DNA from: Enterococcus raffinosus
GTDB taxonomy: Bacteria; Bacillota; Bacilli; Lactobacillales; Enterococcaceae
Reading direction: 5' to 3'
Length of the DNA: 64,000 nt
Assembly (NCBI RefSeq): GCF_001886185.1
Contig: NZ_JXLA01000006.1
Location: 1-64,000, forward strand
How positions within the stretch are numbered: position 1 is the stretch's first letter; each line of letters starts with the position of its first letter. The notes under the pieces were generated by a model. That model did no database searches and was not told where the DNA came from. It saw nothing but the letters and a program-made list of their open reading frames with translations. Shown piece by piece: positions 37,011 to 45,594 of this stretch. The position numbers were made by a program, and so were the translations under genes.

Positions 37011-37460
37011 ATGGAGAAAATTATGACTGTCGAAGAAATAATGGCTGCGATTCCAAATCGCTTTCCCATTTATTATTTAGATGCTGTTACAGAGTTCGAG
37101 GATGAAAAACATATCACCGCCGTTAAAAATTTGACGATGAATGAAGACTTTTTCCAGGGATATTTTCCAGGGGAGCCAATAATGCCAGGAACTTTGATTG
37201 TTGAAGCGCTAGCTCAAGCAGGATCCTTGCTAATTTTAAAATCAGCGGCTTTTGAGGGGAAAACTGCCTACATTGGCGGTATCAACAATGCAAAATTTTT
37301 AGAATTTGTTCGACCAGGAGACACGCTATTTTTGAACTTTGATATTCAAAAAGTGAAGGGACCAGTAGGCACTGCTAAAGCATGGGCAACAGTGGAGGAT
37401 AAAGTGGTAACTGAATGTGAATTCACTTTTATTGTGGGAGATAAGGAACAGAAAAAATAG
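37011..37460 (+). CDS. FabZ-like hotdog protein lacking the catalytic histidine
   Basis: 149 residues, clearly of the 3-hydroxyacyl-ACP dehydratase FabZ family (VKNLTMNEDFFQGYFPGEPIMPGTLIVEALAQAG). In FabZ the catalytic His is in the GHFP motif; here the residue is Tyr51 (GYFP). The second conserved His of PHRYP is Asn16 (PNRFP). The catalytic Glu65 of IVEALAQ is kept. So ordinary dehydratase activity is unlikely. It is divergent from fabI, sharing FabT-type boxes. It may be a regulatory or binding protein, a thioesterase-like enzyme or a decayed FabZ. ATG follows GAGGTG. Confidence 0.85.
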   Translation: MEKIMTVEEIMAAIPNRFPIYYLDAVTEFEDEKHITAVKNLTMNEDFFQGYFPGEPIMPGTLIVEALAQAGSLLILKSAAFEGKTAYIGGINNAKFLEFVRPGDTLFLNFDIQKVKGPVGTAKAWATVEDKVVTECEFTFIVGDKEQKK

Positions 37461-37470
37461 AAATTACAAA

Positions 37471-37513
37471 GAAAGAACCAAAAGCTCTAAATGAAGAGTT
37501 TTTGGTTCTTTTG
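37471..37513. terminator. Bidirectional terminator
   Basis: AAAGAACCAAAAGCTCT / AGAGTTTTTGGTTCTTT between convergent genes. Confidence 0.85.
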
Positions 37514-37519
37514 CTACTA

Positions 37520-38269
37520 CTATTTTTTAGGTTCTTGCAAAACTTTTACTTCTGTTACTTTGACAGGGTTCACTGGTGTAGATTTCTCACCAGAATCACT
37601 ATCTTTGACCTCACCATTTGCGATTTTATCAACAACGTCCATGCCTTCAGTTACTTGACCAAAGACTGTATACTCACCATCTAATTGAGGGGCGCCGCCC
37701 TTTTTGTATTGCTCAATGATTTTTTCTGGATAATATTGAATCGCTAAGCCATCACTAACATCTTCATTATTGGTTACAATGAAGAATTGGCTCCCATTGC
37801 TGTTTCGAGATTCTGCACGTGCCATGGAAAGTGCACCACGAATATTATAAAGCTGTTTTGAATCTTCTGTCTTGAATCCTTTTTTCCAAATACTTTCTCC
37901 ACCGGTGCCATCCCCTTTAGGATCGCCACCTTGAATCATGAAGTCTTTAATCACACGATGGAAGGGAGTATCCTTATAGTAGCCATCCTTTGCATGCTTC
38001 ACGAAATTTTCTACCGCTTTTGGCGCTTGCTTAGGGAAAAGCTTGATTTTAACATTTCCTTCAGTGGTTACAAGCTCCACCAAATACTCATCATCAGTTA
38101 CTTTGTCATTTAGCTGAGGTAGCTCCAGTTTGTTTAAATCTACACTAGTTTCAGTAGTTTTTGCGGCACTTTCCTGTGTATCTTTCGTAGAGTTATCGCT
38201 TCCGCAAGCAGCGAATAAGCCGATTGATAAAGCAAGAGTTGCACCAATCATTAATTTTTTGAATTGCAT
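37520..38269 (-). CDS. Cyclophilin-type peptidyl-prolyl isomerase, lipoprotein
   Basis: 249 residues. N-terminal lipoprotein signal with lipobox FAAC, Cys at about 22, then a Ser/Thr-rich linker. The cyclophilin domain (about 65-240) shows FHRVIKDFMIQGGDPKGDGTGG and NSNGSQFFIVT, with the catalytic Arg in FHRV. It catalyses prolyl cis-trans isomerisation outside the membrane and likely helps exported proteins fold. Monocistronic. Confidence 0.92.
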   Translation of the reverse strand: MQFKKLMIGATLALSIGLFAACGSDNSTKDTQESAAKTTETSVDLNKLELPQLNDKVTDDEYLVELVTTEGNVKIKLFPKQAPKAVENFVKHAKDGYYKDTPFHRVIKDFMIQGGDPKGDGTGGESIWKKGFKTEDSKQLYNIRGALSMARAESRNSNGSQFFIVTNNEDVSDGLAIQYYPEKIIEQYKKGGAPQLDGEYTVFGQVTEGMDVVDKIANGEVKDSDSGEKSTPVNPVKVTEVKVLQEPKK

Positions 38270-38379
38270 AGTATTCTCCTTTTGAACTTATTATCATTCT
38301 TATGATAACAAACTTTTAACTCACTTCCTATGAAAAATCAGTGACTTTTGCTTCAAAAATTTTATTAAATAAGGGCAAT

Positions 38380-38408
38380 AAAAAAAGGAGATCTAAAAGA
38401 TCTCCTAA
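38380..38408 (-). terminator. Terminator of gap
   Basis: AGGAGATC / GATCTCCT followed on the minus strand by T6, 16 nt after the gap stop codon. Confidence 0.8.
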
Positions 38409-38423
38409 AAATTGAGCAAACTT

Positions 38424-39434
38424 TTATAAGTTAGCAAATTTTTCTAATAAGCGAATCATTTGGCAAGTAAAACCATATTCGTTGTCATACCAAGCAACTG
38501 TTTTAACCAATTGGTAGTCGCCCGCTGAAGTTACTTCAGTTTGAGTTGGGTCAAAGATTGAACCTTGAGTTGTACCGATAACATCACCAGAAACGATTTC
38601 ACGATCATCATAACCAAATGATGGGTTATCAACGGTGTGTTTTTTAATTGCTTCGTTTACTTGGTCTGCATTTACTTTAGTTTTAAGTACAGAAACCAAT
38701 TCAGTCAATGAACCATCAACAACAGGAACACGTTGAGCATGACCTTGTAATTTTCCATTCAATTCTGGAATTACCAAGCCGATTGCTTTAGCAGCGCCAG
38801 TTGAATGAGGAATAGTGTTGTCTGCAGCAGAACGTGCAGCACGTAGATTTCCGCCTTTAACTGGTCCATCAAGTAACATTTGAGTAGATGTGTATGCGTG
38901 AACAGTTGTCATTGTACCAACTTCAATCCCAAATTCTTCATTTAAGAAATAAGCCATAGGTGCTAAACAGTTTGTTGTACAAGAACCAGCAGAAATAATT
39001 TTATCATTTGAATCTAGAGTATCATCATTTACGTTATAAACGATTGTTTTCATTTGTCCAGCAGGAGCTGAAATAACGACGCGTTTTACACCAGCATCTA
39101 AGTGAGCTTGTGCTTTTTCTTCAGATGTATAGAAACCAGTACATTCTAGTACGATGTCAACACCGTTTTCTTTTACCCAAGGGATTTTGCTTGCATCTGG
39201 TTCAGCATATACACGAGTTTTTTCGCCGTCAACAACGATTGAATCTTCTGTTGCAGTAACTGTTCCAGGGTATGTGCCATGTGTTGAATCAAATTGTAAT
39301 AATTGTGCCAACATTGTAGGACTTGTTAAATCGTTGATTGCTACTACTTCAATATCGTCAGACACTTCTTTGATTCGACGGAAAGCCAAACGACCAATAC
39401 GTCCAAATCCATTAATACCTACTTTTACTGTCAT
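38424..39434 (-). CDS. gap: Glyceraldehyde-3-phosphate dehydrogenase
   Basis: 336 residues. NAD-binding [17 protein letters not shown] at the N-terminus, active-site Cys in [13 protein letters not shown] (about 152), His about 179 in TTVHAYTS. The classical phosphorylating glycolytic enzyme. Start is the ATG at 39434 after AAAGGAGGAAC. No CggR repressor gene is adjacent, and the gene stands alone with a strong terminator. Confidence 0.97.
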   Translation of the reverse strand: MTVKVGINGFGRIGRLAFRRIKEVSDDIEVVAINDLTSPTMLAQLLQFDSTHGTYPGTVTATEDSIVVDGEKTRVYAEPDASKIPWVKENGVDIVLECTGFYTSEEKAQAHLDAGVKRVVISAPAGQMKTIVYNVNDDTLDSNDKIISAGSCTTNCLAPMAYFLNEEFGIEVGTMTTVHAYTSTQMLLDGPVKGGNLRAARSAADNTIPHSTGAAKAIGLVIPELNGKLQGHAQRVPVVDGSLTELVSVLKTKVNADQVNEAIKKHTVDNPSFGYDDREIVSGDVIGTTQGSIFDPTQTEVTSAGDYQLVKTVAWYDNEYGFTCQMIRLLEKFANL

Positions 39435-39679
39435 AACCAAAAGTTCCTCCTTTTTATATCAAGCAAAGCTTGACGCCTTACATTTTTTATTGTGCAACGC
39501 ATCAAAATTTTTGTCAAAAGATAATACTTGGAAGCAAAAAAACGCGAGAATTCAATAATTTTTTTAAGCTTCTATCAATAAGAATGGACTTTTTCGTTCA
39601 ATCTAGCTACAATATACAAGACTTTGTTTAGTGTGGAGATTCAGTAGTCAATAATATATAGAGATAAGGAGGACACCAA

Positions 39680-40993
39680 ATGTCCATGTTTTTAGATCAA
39701 GTAACCATTGATGTCAAAGCCGGTAAAGGCGGGGATGGGATGGTCGCCTTTCGTCGAGAAAAATATGTTCCAGATGGCGGCCCTGCAGGCGGGGATGGCG
39801 GACGAGGCGGCGATGTCATTTTAGTCGTCGATGAAGGATTGCGTACATTAATGGATTTCCGTTATAACCGCCATTTCAGAGCAACTCCAGGTGAAAATGG
39901 AATGAGTAAAGGAATGCACGGACGAGGTGCAGAAGATACTTATGTGAGTGTGCCGCCGGGGACTACTGTTCGCGACGCCGACACAGGAGCTTTGATCGGC
40001 GATTTAATTGAAAACGGTCAAGAGTTGATTGTTGCACACGGTGGAAGAGGAGGAAGAGGAAATACTCGTTTTGCCTCCCCTCGGAACCCTGCGCCTGAGT
40101 TAGCCGAAAACGGTGAACCCGGACAAGAGCGAAATATAGAATTAGAATTGAAGGTTTTAGCGGATGTCGGATTAGTTGGTTTTCCATCTGTTGGAAAGTC
40201 AACAATTCTTTCAGTAATTTCTTCAGCACGCCCTAAAATTGGTGCTTATCATTTCACTACCTTGGTTCCAAATTTAGGAATGGTCACAACTAGTGATGGT
40301 CGCAGTTTTGCGGCAGCTGACTTGCCAGGTTTGATTGAGGGTGCGTCGCAAGGAGTTGGTTTGGGCACACAATTTTTACGTCATATTGAACGTACGCGCG
40401 TCATTTTACACGTCATTGATATGAGTGGAATGGAAGGCAGAGATCCTTATGAAGATTATCAAGCAATCAATAAGGAATTAAGCACACACAACTTACGTTT
40501 ATTGGAACGTCCTCAAATTATTGTTGCGAATAAAATGGACATGCCAAACGCAGAAGATAATCTGAAAGAGTTCAAGGAACAGCTTAAGAAAGATAAGGAA
40601 GATGAATTCGCGGAAGATATTCCAGTTTTTGCTATCTCAGCCATTACAAAACAGGGATTAGACAATTTACTGAATGCGACGGCTGATTTATTAGAAGTTA
40701 CACCAGAATTCTTATTATATGATGAAGAAGTTGAAGAAGATACTGTAAATTATGGATTCCAATCCAATGAACCAGAGTTTACTATTACTCGCGAACCAGA
40801 TGCAACTTGGGTATTAAGCGGAGAGAAATTAGAAAAACTCTTCAAAATGACGAACTTTGATCATGATGAAACTGTTATGCGTTTTGCTCGCCAACTTCGT
40901 TCCATGGGAGTAGACGAAGCTCTACGTGCTCGTGGAGCTAAGGATGGAGATCTTGTGCGCATAGATAAATTTGAATTTGAGTTTGTTGACTAA
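39680..40993 (+). CDS. obg: GTPase Obg (CgtA)
   Basis: 437 residues in three domains: the glycine-rich Obg fold (about 1-158, [22 protein letters not shown]), the G domain (G1 [11 protein letters not shown] about 165-176, G2 TT, G3 [10 protein letters not shown]4 NKMD, G5 SAI), and the C-terminal OCT domain from about 355. Involved in large ribosomal subunit assembly and stress control. Strong AAGGAGG site. The OCT domain is retained. Confidence 0.97.
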   Translation: MSMFLDQVTIDVKAGKGGDGMVAFRREKYVPDGGPAGGDGGRGGDVILVVDEGLRTLMDFRYNRHFRATPGENGMSKGMHGRGAEDTYVSVPPGTTVRDADTGALIGDLIENGQELIVAHGGRGGRGNTRFASPRNPAPELAENGEPGQERNIELELKVLADVGLVGFPSVGKSTILSVISSARPKIGAYHFTTLVPNLGMVTTSDGRSFAAADLPGLIEGASQGVGLGTQFLRHIERTRVILHVIDMSGMEGRDPYEDYQAINKELSTHNLRLLERPQIIVANKMDMPNAEDNLKEFKEQLKKDKEDEFAEDIPVFAISAITKQGLDNLLNATADLLEVTPEFLLYDEEVEEDTVNYGFQSNEPEFTITREPDATWVLSGEKLEKLFKMTNFDHDETVMRFARQLRSMGVDEALRARGAKDGDLVRIDKFEFEFVD

Positions 40994-41020
40994 GTATTCA
41001 GAAAAAATACTAATAACTTA

Positions 41021-41057
41021 TAAAAGTGCTGCAAGTCATTTTGCAGTACTTTTTTGT
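41021..41057 (+). terminator. Terminator of obg
   Basis: AAAGTGCTGCAA / TTGCAGTACTTT with a T6 tail. Confidence 0.85.
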
Positions 41058-41711
41058 GTGCTGAAAATAAAATGAAAGTGTTTTAATTATCGATAATTGA
41101 CGTGTTTTTCGAAAATCCGGGAGAAAGGTTTGCTAAAATATTAATTTATTTTTAAGAGAAATTTTTGATTGAAGAATTTTGACAAGTTAAAAAACAAAAT
41201 TCGAAATTCTTGATAATAAATCAGTGTTATTTTTACTGTTATTTATCTATATTTTTTCACAAACATTTTATGAACTATTTTAACACTATCTCAATTTGAA
41301 AATAGTTAAAAAATTTGATTGAATTTTTCATGAATCATATTAAACAGAAAATGAAAGTTAGGTATACAGGGATGAAAACGATACTCATCTTGCGTTATCA
41401 ATTTATTTTGTTAATAAAGCCCTTAAAAAATACGAATGTTATATGTTCTAAATTTTTATGAATGATTGAAAAAAGTGTTGTTTAAAAATGATAATTGAAT
41501 TATTTTATCTAGGAAAAGTTTTTTTAACCCAAAAATTTTATCAATAATTCTAATTGTGAGTGGTGAAATATAAGCTTTTCGGTAGCGCTCGAGTGAATGG
41601 CAGTGTAAACTAACAGTGTAAGAAGTAATAATTATATTGTTAATTAATAAAACTTTCCTTACGCAATTTGTCGGAAACTTATTTTTAATAATAAAAAAGG
41701 GGAATAATGTG
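41058..41711. other. Long AT-rich non-coding region
   Basis: About 650 nt with no convincing gene. It includes a perfect 14-bp palindrome (AATTATCGATAATT, 41085-41098) and a promoter-like pair TTGAAA (41466) and GATAAT (41490) with an 18-nt spacer, which would give the following regulator a 5' leader of about 210 nt. Open frames here (minus 41785-41456, plus about 41355) have no ribosome site. Confidence 0.6.
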
Positions 41712-42446
41712 ATGCAAGTATTAATTTTAACGCACAATATCTTAGTTGAGAGACCTTTAGTTGAAAAACTACAACGATTAAACATTGAAGTTTTAAGTTC
41801 AGCTAAATTACTAACGATGCTCCAAGCAAAACAAGTGCCATTAGAAGTAATGAACTTTTTTGATGTATTAATCGTTAGTGAAACAATTTCTGATCAGGAA
41901 CTAACTGTCATTCTTGAAGAAGTTGGCGAGAAGTTCACGATTATCCGTGAAACTGATCGGATGCCTCAAAAAGAGGAGAAATCAGAATGGGAATCACAAG
42001 GCGTTGATGAGTGGTTACTTGAAGACGAAACACTTAGCGGGTTAAGAGAGAAACTTGCTGAGAAAACGTTAAAAGAATCTGTTTATTCAATTGGTTTTGG
42101 AATGAGAACTCAAAAAGAAGAAAGCGAAAAGGAAAAACGTCCAATCCCATTATGGAATTTGACTCGTTCAGAACGTGAGATGTTAAGTACTTTAATCTCT
42201 ACTAAAGAGGCTCCAATTAGCCGAAATGATTTAGCTGTTAAAATTTGGGGTGATAGTGATTCAGCAAGTCACATGACACGTCTATCTACTATAATTAAAC
42301 ATTTACGGAATAAACTGAAAATTGATGGTGTAGAATACGATGTTATTCGTACAAATTGGGGCGAAGGATATCAATTATCCAAAGTATTCTTTGATCACTA
42401 TGTAGTTGATGATCGTATTATGGAAGAAATTAAAACTGGAAATTAG
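41712..42446 (+). CDS. Orphan winged-helix response-regulator-like protein
   Basis: 244 residues. The C-terminal half (about 150-228) is an OmpR/PhoB-type DNA-binding domain: LTRSEREMLSTLIST, ISRNDLAVKIWGDSD, ASHMTRLSTIIKHLRNKLK, VIRTNWGEGYQL. The N-terminal half has receiver-like secondary structure but lacks the acidic pair and the phospho-acceptor Asp (the strand reads FFDVLIVSETIS, with Ser at the usual position). No histidine kinase is adjacent. So it is probably phosphorylation-independent. ATG at 41712; a GTG three bases earlier is also possible after AAAAGGGGAA. Confidence 0.82.
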   Translation: MQVLILTHNILVERPLVEKLQRLNIEVLSSAKLLTMLQAKQVPLEVMNFFDVLIVSETISDQELTVILEEVGEKFTIIRETDRMPQKEEKSEWESQGVDEWLLEDETLSGLREKLAEKTLKESVYSIGFGMRTQKEESEKEKRPIPLWNLTRSEREMLSTLISTKEAPISRNDLAVKIWGDSDSASHMTRLSTIIKHLRNKLKIDGVEYDVIRTNWGEGYQLSKVFFDHYVVDDRIMEEIKTGN

Positions 42447-42461
42447 TTTTGCAGTGAATGA

Positions 42462-42507
42462 AAACAGGTATCCTCCTTTGTTTCCAAAAGAGGGTACTTG
42501 TTTTTTT
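42462..42507 (+). terminator. Terminator of the orphan regulator
   Basis: ACAGGTATCCTC pairs with GAGGGTACTTGT, followed by T7. Confidence 0.75.
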
Positions 42508-42674
42508 CTATCGTTAACCAATGATTTTCTAGGTAAGAACCAATTGTTCAACTAATAAGCTTATTGAAGTAACGTTGTTTACATAATTAAATTATGCGGA
42601 TGAAACTCGTTCTGTTTTCCAAAACCTTTATTTATTGCTAAACTAAAGTCAAAAGAATAAGGGAGCGATTTTAA

Positions 42675-43220
42675 ATGGAAAAACGAGTAATCATTATGAA
42701 TTTTGATGTAGAGTCCAAAGCGTACGAGGCGTTTTCTAAGGCTAAACGTCTTCATATGAACAAGTCTTTTAAAGGCGAACAAATGGCAGTAGTCCATCAT
42801 TCAGATGACGGTGAACACAAATTTGAAATTGAAGACTTTTTAGACTTTACTGGCAGCAACAAAAGTTCAACGGGTGGGTTGATCGGTATGATGGTTGGAA
42901 TACTTGGCGGCCCCATCGGTATTTTGCTCGGCTGGTTTACCGGCGGAATGATCGGAGCTACTCAAGACGCGAAAGAAGTTCGAGAAGCTACGGGAGTATT
43001 TGAATTTTTGATAGATAAAATTGGTGAAGGTGATACCGCCTTATTGTTAATCGCTGAGGAAGAAGATAATCGCCCTTTAAATCAATTAATTATGATGGAA
43101 TTAGGCGGCGAGATCACACGTTTGGAATACGAAGAAGTTGAAGCAGAAGTGAAAAAGACTCAAGAAATGGCGAAAGCATCAAAAGAAAAGGCTGAGAAGG
43201 AAGATAATTCTGAAAATTAA
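42675..43220 (+). CDS. DUF1269-type protein with glycine-rich helical hairpin
   Basis: 181 residues. A soluble N-terminal domain (about 1-60), then a Gly-rich hydrophobic hairpin GGLIGMMVGILGGPIGILLGWFTGGMIGA (about 67-95, described in part), a second soluble domain and a Lys/Glu-rich coiled-coil tail. This layout is DUF1269. The Gly-zipper segment suggests membrane or surface association. Family role is unknown; members are often stress-induced. ATG follows GGGAGCG. Confidence 0.78.
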   Translation: MEKRVIIMNFDVESKAYEAFSKAKRLHMNKSFKGEQMAVVHHSDDGEHKFEIEDFLDFTGSNKSSTGGLIGMMVGILGGPIGILLGWFTGGMIGATQDAKEVREATGVFEFLIDKIGEGDTALLLIAEEEDNRPLNQLIMMELGGEITRLEYEEVEAEVKKTQEMAKASKEKAEKEDNSEN

Positions 43221-43310
43221 TCGGTTCGAATGAGTTTTTTCCTATTTAGATTGCGGAAAGCTAGACTTTCTTCTAGAATAATAATAGTTTGATAGAAAGT
43301 CAGGAGAAAT

Positions 43311-44234
43311 ATGGAACTAGAATTTTTAGGAACAGGCGCAGGTGTGCCTGCGAAACATCGAAATGTCAGCAGTCTTGCATTGAAATTGCTAGATGAGCGA
43401 AATGCCATTTGGTTATTTGACTGCGGCGAAGGAACTCAAATGCAAATTTTACGAACAAACATTAAACCTCGAAAAATAGAAAAAATCTTTATTTCTCATT
43501 TACATGGGGACCATATTTTTGGTTTGCCTGGATTATTGAGTAGTCGCTCCTTCCAAGGTGGCGAGGAACCGATTATTATATACGGTCCTGCTGGTTTAGA
43601 AAATTATGTGCGTACATCCTTACAGGTAACAAAGACTCATCTGGCTTATCCGTTAGAATTTGTCGAGTTGAAAGAGGGCGTAATTTTCAAAGATAAGCAA
43701 TTTACCGTGGAGTGCATGTTACTGGATCATGGAATTGAAAGCTTTGGTTTTCGTGTAACAGAAGCGGATCACGAAGGCATGCTTCAAGTAGACAAACTTG
43801 CTGAATTAGGCATTCCTGCTGGTCCAATATACGGAAAATTGAAACAAGGCCAAACCGTCACACTAGCAGATGGCCGGACGATAAACGGAAAAGATTTTGT
43901 TGGTGAAAGTAAACACGGACGAGTGGTCACTATTTTTGGTGATACTCGGTTTACAGCTAGATCTAGCGAATTTGCGAAAAACAGTGATGTGGTTGTTCAC
44001 GAGAGCACCTTTAATAAAAATGAAGCAAAACTGGCACGTGCGTATTTCCATTCAACAACGCAGCAGGCAGCATCAATTGCGAAAGAAGCAAAGGCAAGAA
44101 AACTTATGTTGACGCATATTTCTGCAAGGTATCTTGCGAAGGAAGCAAAGGAATTGGAAGCCGAAGCACAGGAGATTTTTCCCAATACGCAGCTTGCGCG
44201 AGATTTCGACATCATTGATATTCCATTTTCATAG
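43311..44234 (+). CDS. rnz: Ribonuclease Z
   Basis: 307 residues, metallo-beta-lactamase fold. The metal motif is SHLHGDHIFGLPG (about 62-74), with Asp in FGDTR and His in HISARY near the C-terminus. LLDHGIESFGFRV is the exosite-associated region of tRNase Z. Matures tRNA 3' ends lacking CCA, which fits the CCA-less tRNA-Gln in this window. Followed closely by an SDR and a LapA-like gene, likely one transcript. Confidence 0.94.
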   Translation: MELEFLGTGAGVPAKHRNVSSLALKLLDERNAIWLFDCGEGTQMQILRTNIKPRKIEKIFISHLHGDHIFGLPGLLSSRSFQGGEEPIIIYGPAGLENYVRTSLQVTKTHLAYPLEFVELKEGVIFKDKQFTVECMLLDHGIESFGFRVTEADHEGMLQVDKLAELGIPAGPIYGKLKQGQTVTLADGRTINGKDFVGESKHGRVVTIFGDTRFTARSSEFAKNSDVVVHESTFNKNEAKLARAYFHSTTQQAASIAKEAKARKLMLTHISARYLAKEAKELEAEAQEIFPNTQLARDFDIIDIPFS

Positions 44235-44278
44235 CTTTTAAAATTTTTACCCAAATTATAAAGAAAGAAGGTTAACTC

Positions 44279-45067
44279 ATGGATTTAACAGATAAAGTTG
44301 TCGTTGTGACCGGTGGCTCAGCCGGTTTAGGCGAACAGATTTGTTACGAAGCAGCAAAACGTGGTGCAATCGTCGTTACTTGTGCACGTCGGATTAACTT
44401 AATTGGCCAAGTAAAGGAACATTGTAGTGAATTAAGCGGTAAGGCTGCATATGCCTTTCAATTAGATATCTCAGATCCAGATAGTGTAGAATCAGTGATT
44501 GAAAAAATCTCAGATGAAGTCGGTGAAGTGGATGTTTTAGTGAACAACGCCGGTTTTGGTATGTTCGAAAACTTCGTAGATTTTGACTTAGAGATAGCGA
44601 AAAATATGTTTAATGTCAATGTTTTAGGTATGATGTACTTTACTCAAAAAATTGCGATCGCCATGGTGAATAATAGACAAGGACACATTTTTAATGTCGC
44701 ATCAATGGCTGGGAAGATGGCGACTCCTAAATCAACGGTTTACTCGGCAACGAAATTTGCGGTTCTTGGCTTTTCTAATGCTTTACGTTTAGAATTGCGT
44801 CCGGCAAACGTTTTTGTCACAACAATCAACCCTGGGCCAATCGCCACAGAATTTTTTGATAAAGCAGATCCAAGCGGAAGTTATTTAGAAAACCTAGGTG
44901 GAATTGTCCTAGACCCGCATAAGCTGGCAAAGACAATCGTCAACAAAATGGGGAAACCGACTCGTGAAATCAATCGTCCACTTATAATGGAAGGAGCAAG
45001 TCGCTTTTATGGGATGTTCCCGCAAATTGGGGATTTTTTAGAGGGTGGATTATTTAATAGGAAGTAG
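44279..45067 (+). CDS. Short-chain dehydrogenase/reductase
   Basis: 262 residues. Cofactor motif VTGGSAGLGEQICYEAA (about 10-26), NNAGFGMF, and the catalytic Ser and YSATKFAVLGF (Tyr-x3-Lys about 157-161). It resembles the DltE/YqjQ-type SDRs of Firmicutes, whose substrate is unknown. Starts 44 nt after rnz with AAGAAGG, 8 nt before the next gene. Confidence 0.88.
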   Translation: MDLTDKVVVVTGGSAGLGEQICYEAAKRGAIVVTCARRINLIGQVKEHCSELSGKAAYAFQLDISDPDSVESVIEKISDEVGEVDVLVNNAGFGMFENFVDFDLEIAKNMFNVNVLGMMYFTQKIAIAMVNNRQGHIFNVASMAGKMATPKSTVYSATKFAVLGFSNALRLELRPANVFVTTINPGPIATEFFDKADPSGSYLENLGGIVLDPHKLAKTIVNKMGKPTREINRPLIMEGASRFYGMFPQIGDFLEGGLFNRK

Positions 45068-45075
45068 GAAGGCAT

Positions 45076-45504
45076 ATGAAAAAACAATGGAAAGTACTAC
45101 TAGGATTTATTTTAGTTTTGCTGATTGTGATTTTTGCCCTTTCTAATAGTCAGGAAGTTCCGGTTAATTTCTTGATTAAAAAAATCTATTTATCATTAGT
45201 TTTAGTCATTATCGGCTCTGCTTTGATTGGAGCTTTGGTTGTTCTATTAACTTCTGGTGCTACCTTATTTCAACAGCGCAAGGAAATCAAACAGCTTAAA
45301 GAAACAATTAAGGGCTATGAAACGAACAATGAACAAAAATTAGAAGAAGAAAAAGCGGCTTATCAGCGAGAAAAAGAAAATGAGATAGCTGTGCTAAAGG
45401 CTAACTATGAAAGCTTACTGAAAGATAAAGATCAAGCATTAGCAGCAATGGAGAATGGACAGCCAGACAAAAAAAACAATCCACCAATTGATTACTATGA
45501 TTAG
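45076..45504 (+). CDS. LapA-domain (DUF1049) membrane protein
   Basis: 142 residues. Two membrane helices (about 6-24 and 33-55) separated by SNSQEVPVNFLIKKIYLS, the hallmark of the LapA/YciS family, then a long Lys/Glu coiled coil (about 65-125) and an acidic end. In E. coli LapA works with LapB in lipopolysaccharide control; Gram-positive members have no known role. Last gene of the rnz-SDR run, followed by a terminator. Confidence 0.82.
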   Translation: MKKQWKVLLGFILVLLIVIFALSNSQEVPVNFLIKKIYLSLVLVIIGSALIGALVVLLTSGATLFQQRKEIKQLKETIKGYETNNEQKLEEEKAAYQREKENEIAVLKANYESLLKDKDQALAAMENGQPDKKNNPPIDYYD

Positions 45505-45545
45505 GAAAGAAGACTTTAGTTGCGAAACTAAGGTCTTCTTCTCTT
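45505..45545 (+). terminator. Terminator after the LapA-like gene
   Basis: GAAGACTTTAGT / ACTAAGGTCTTC hairpin followed by a T-rich run. Confidence 0.8.
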
Positions 45546-45594
45546 TCTTGTCTGATTTTTTTTTGCTATACTGATACGGTTGGGAAGTGATACA

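Noticed and set aside
41456-41785. Minus-strand open frame of 109 codons in the AT-rich region
   Set aside because: It starts inside the regulator gene, has no ribosome site and an Ile/Phe/Cys-rich composition expected from AT-rich noise.
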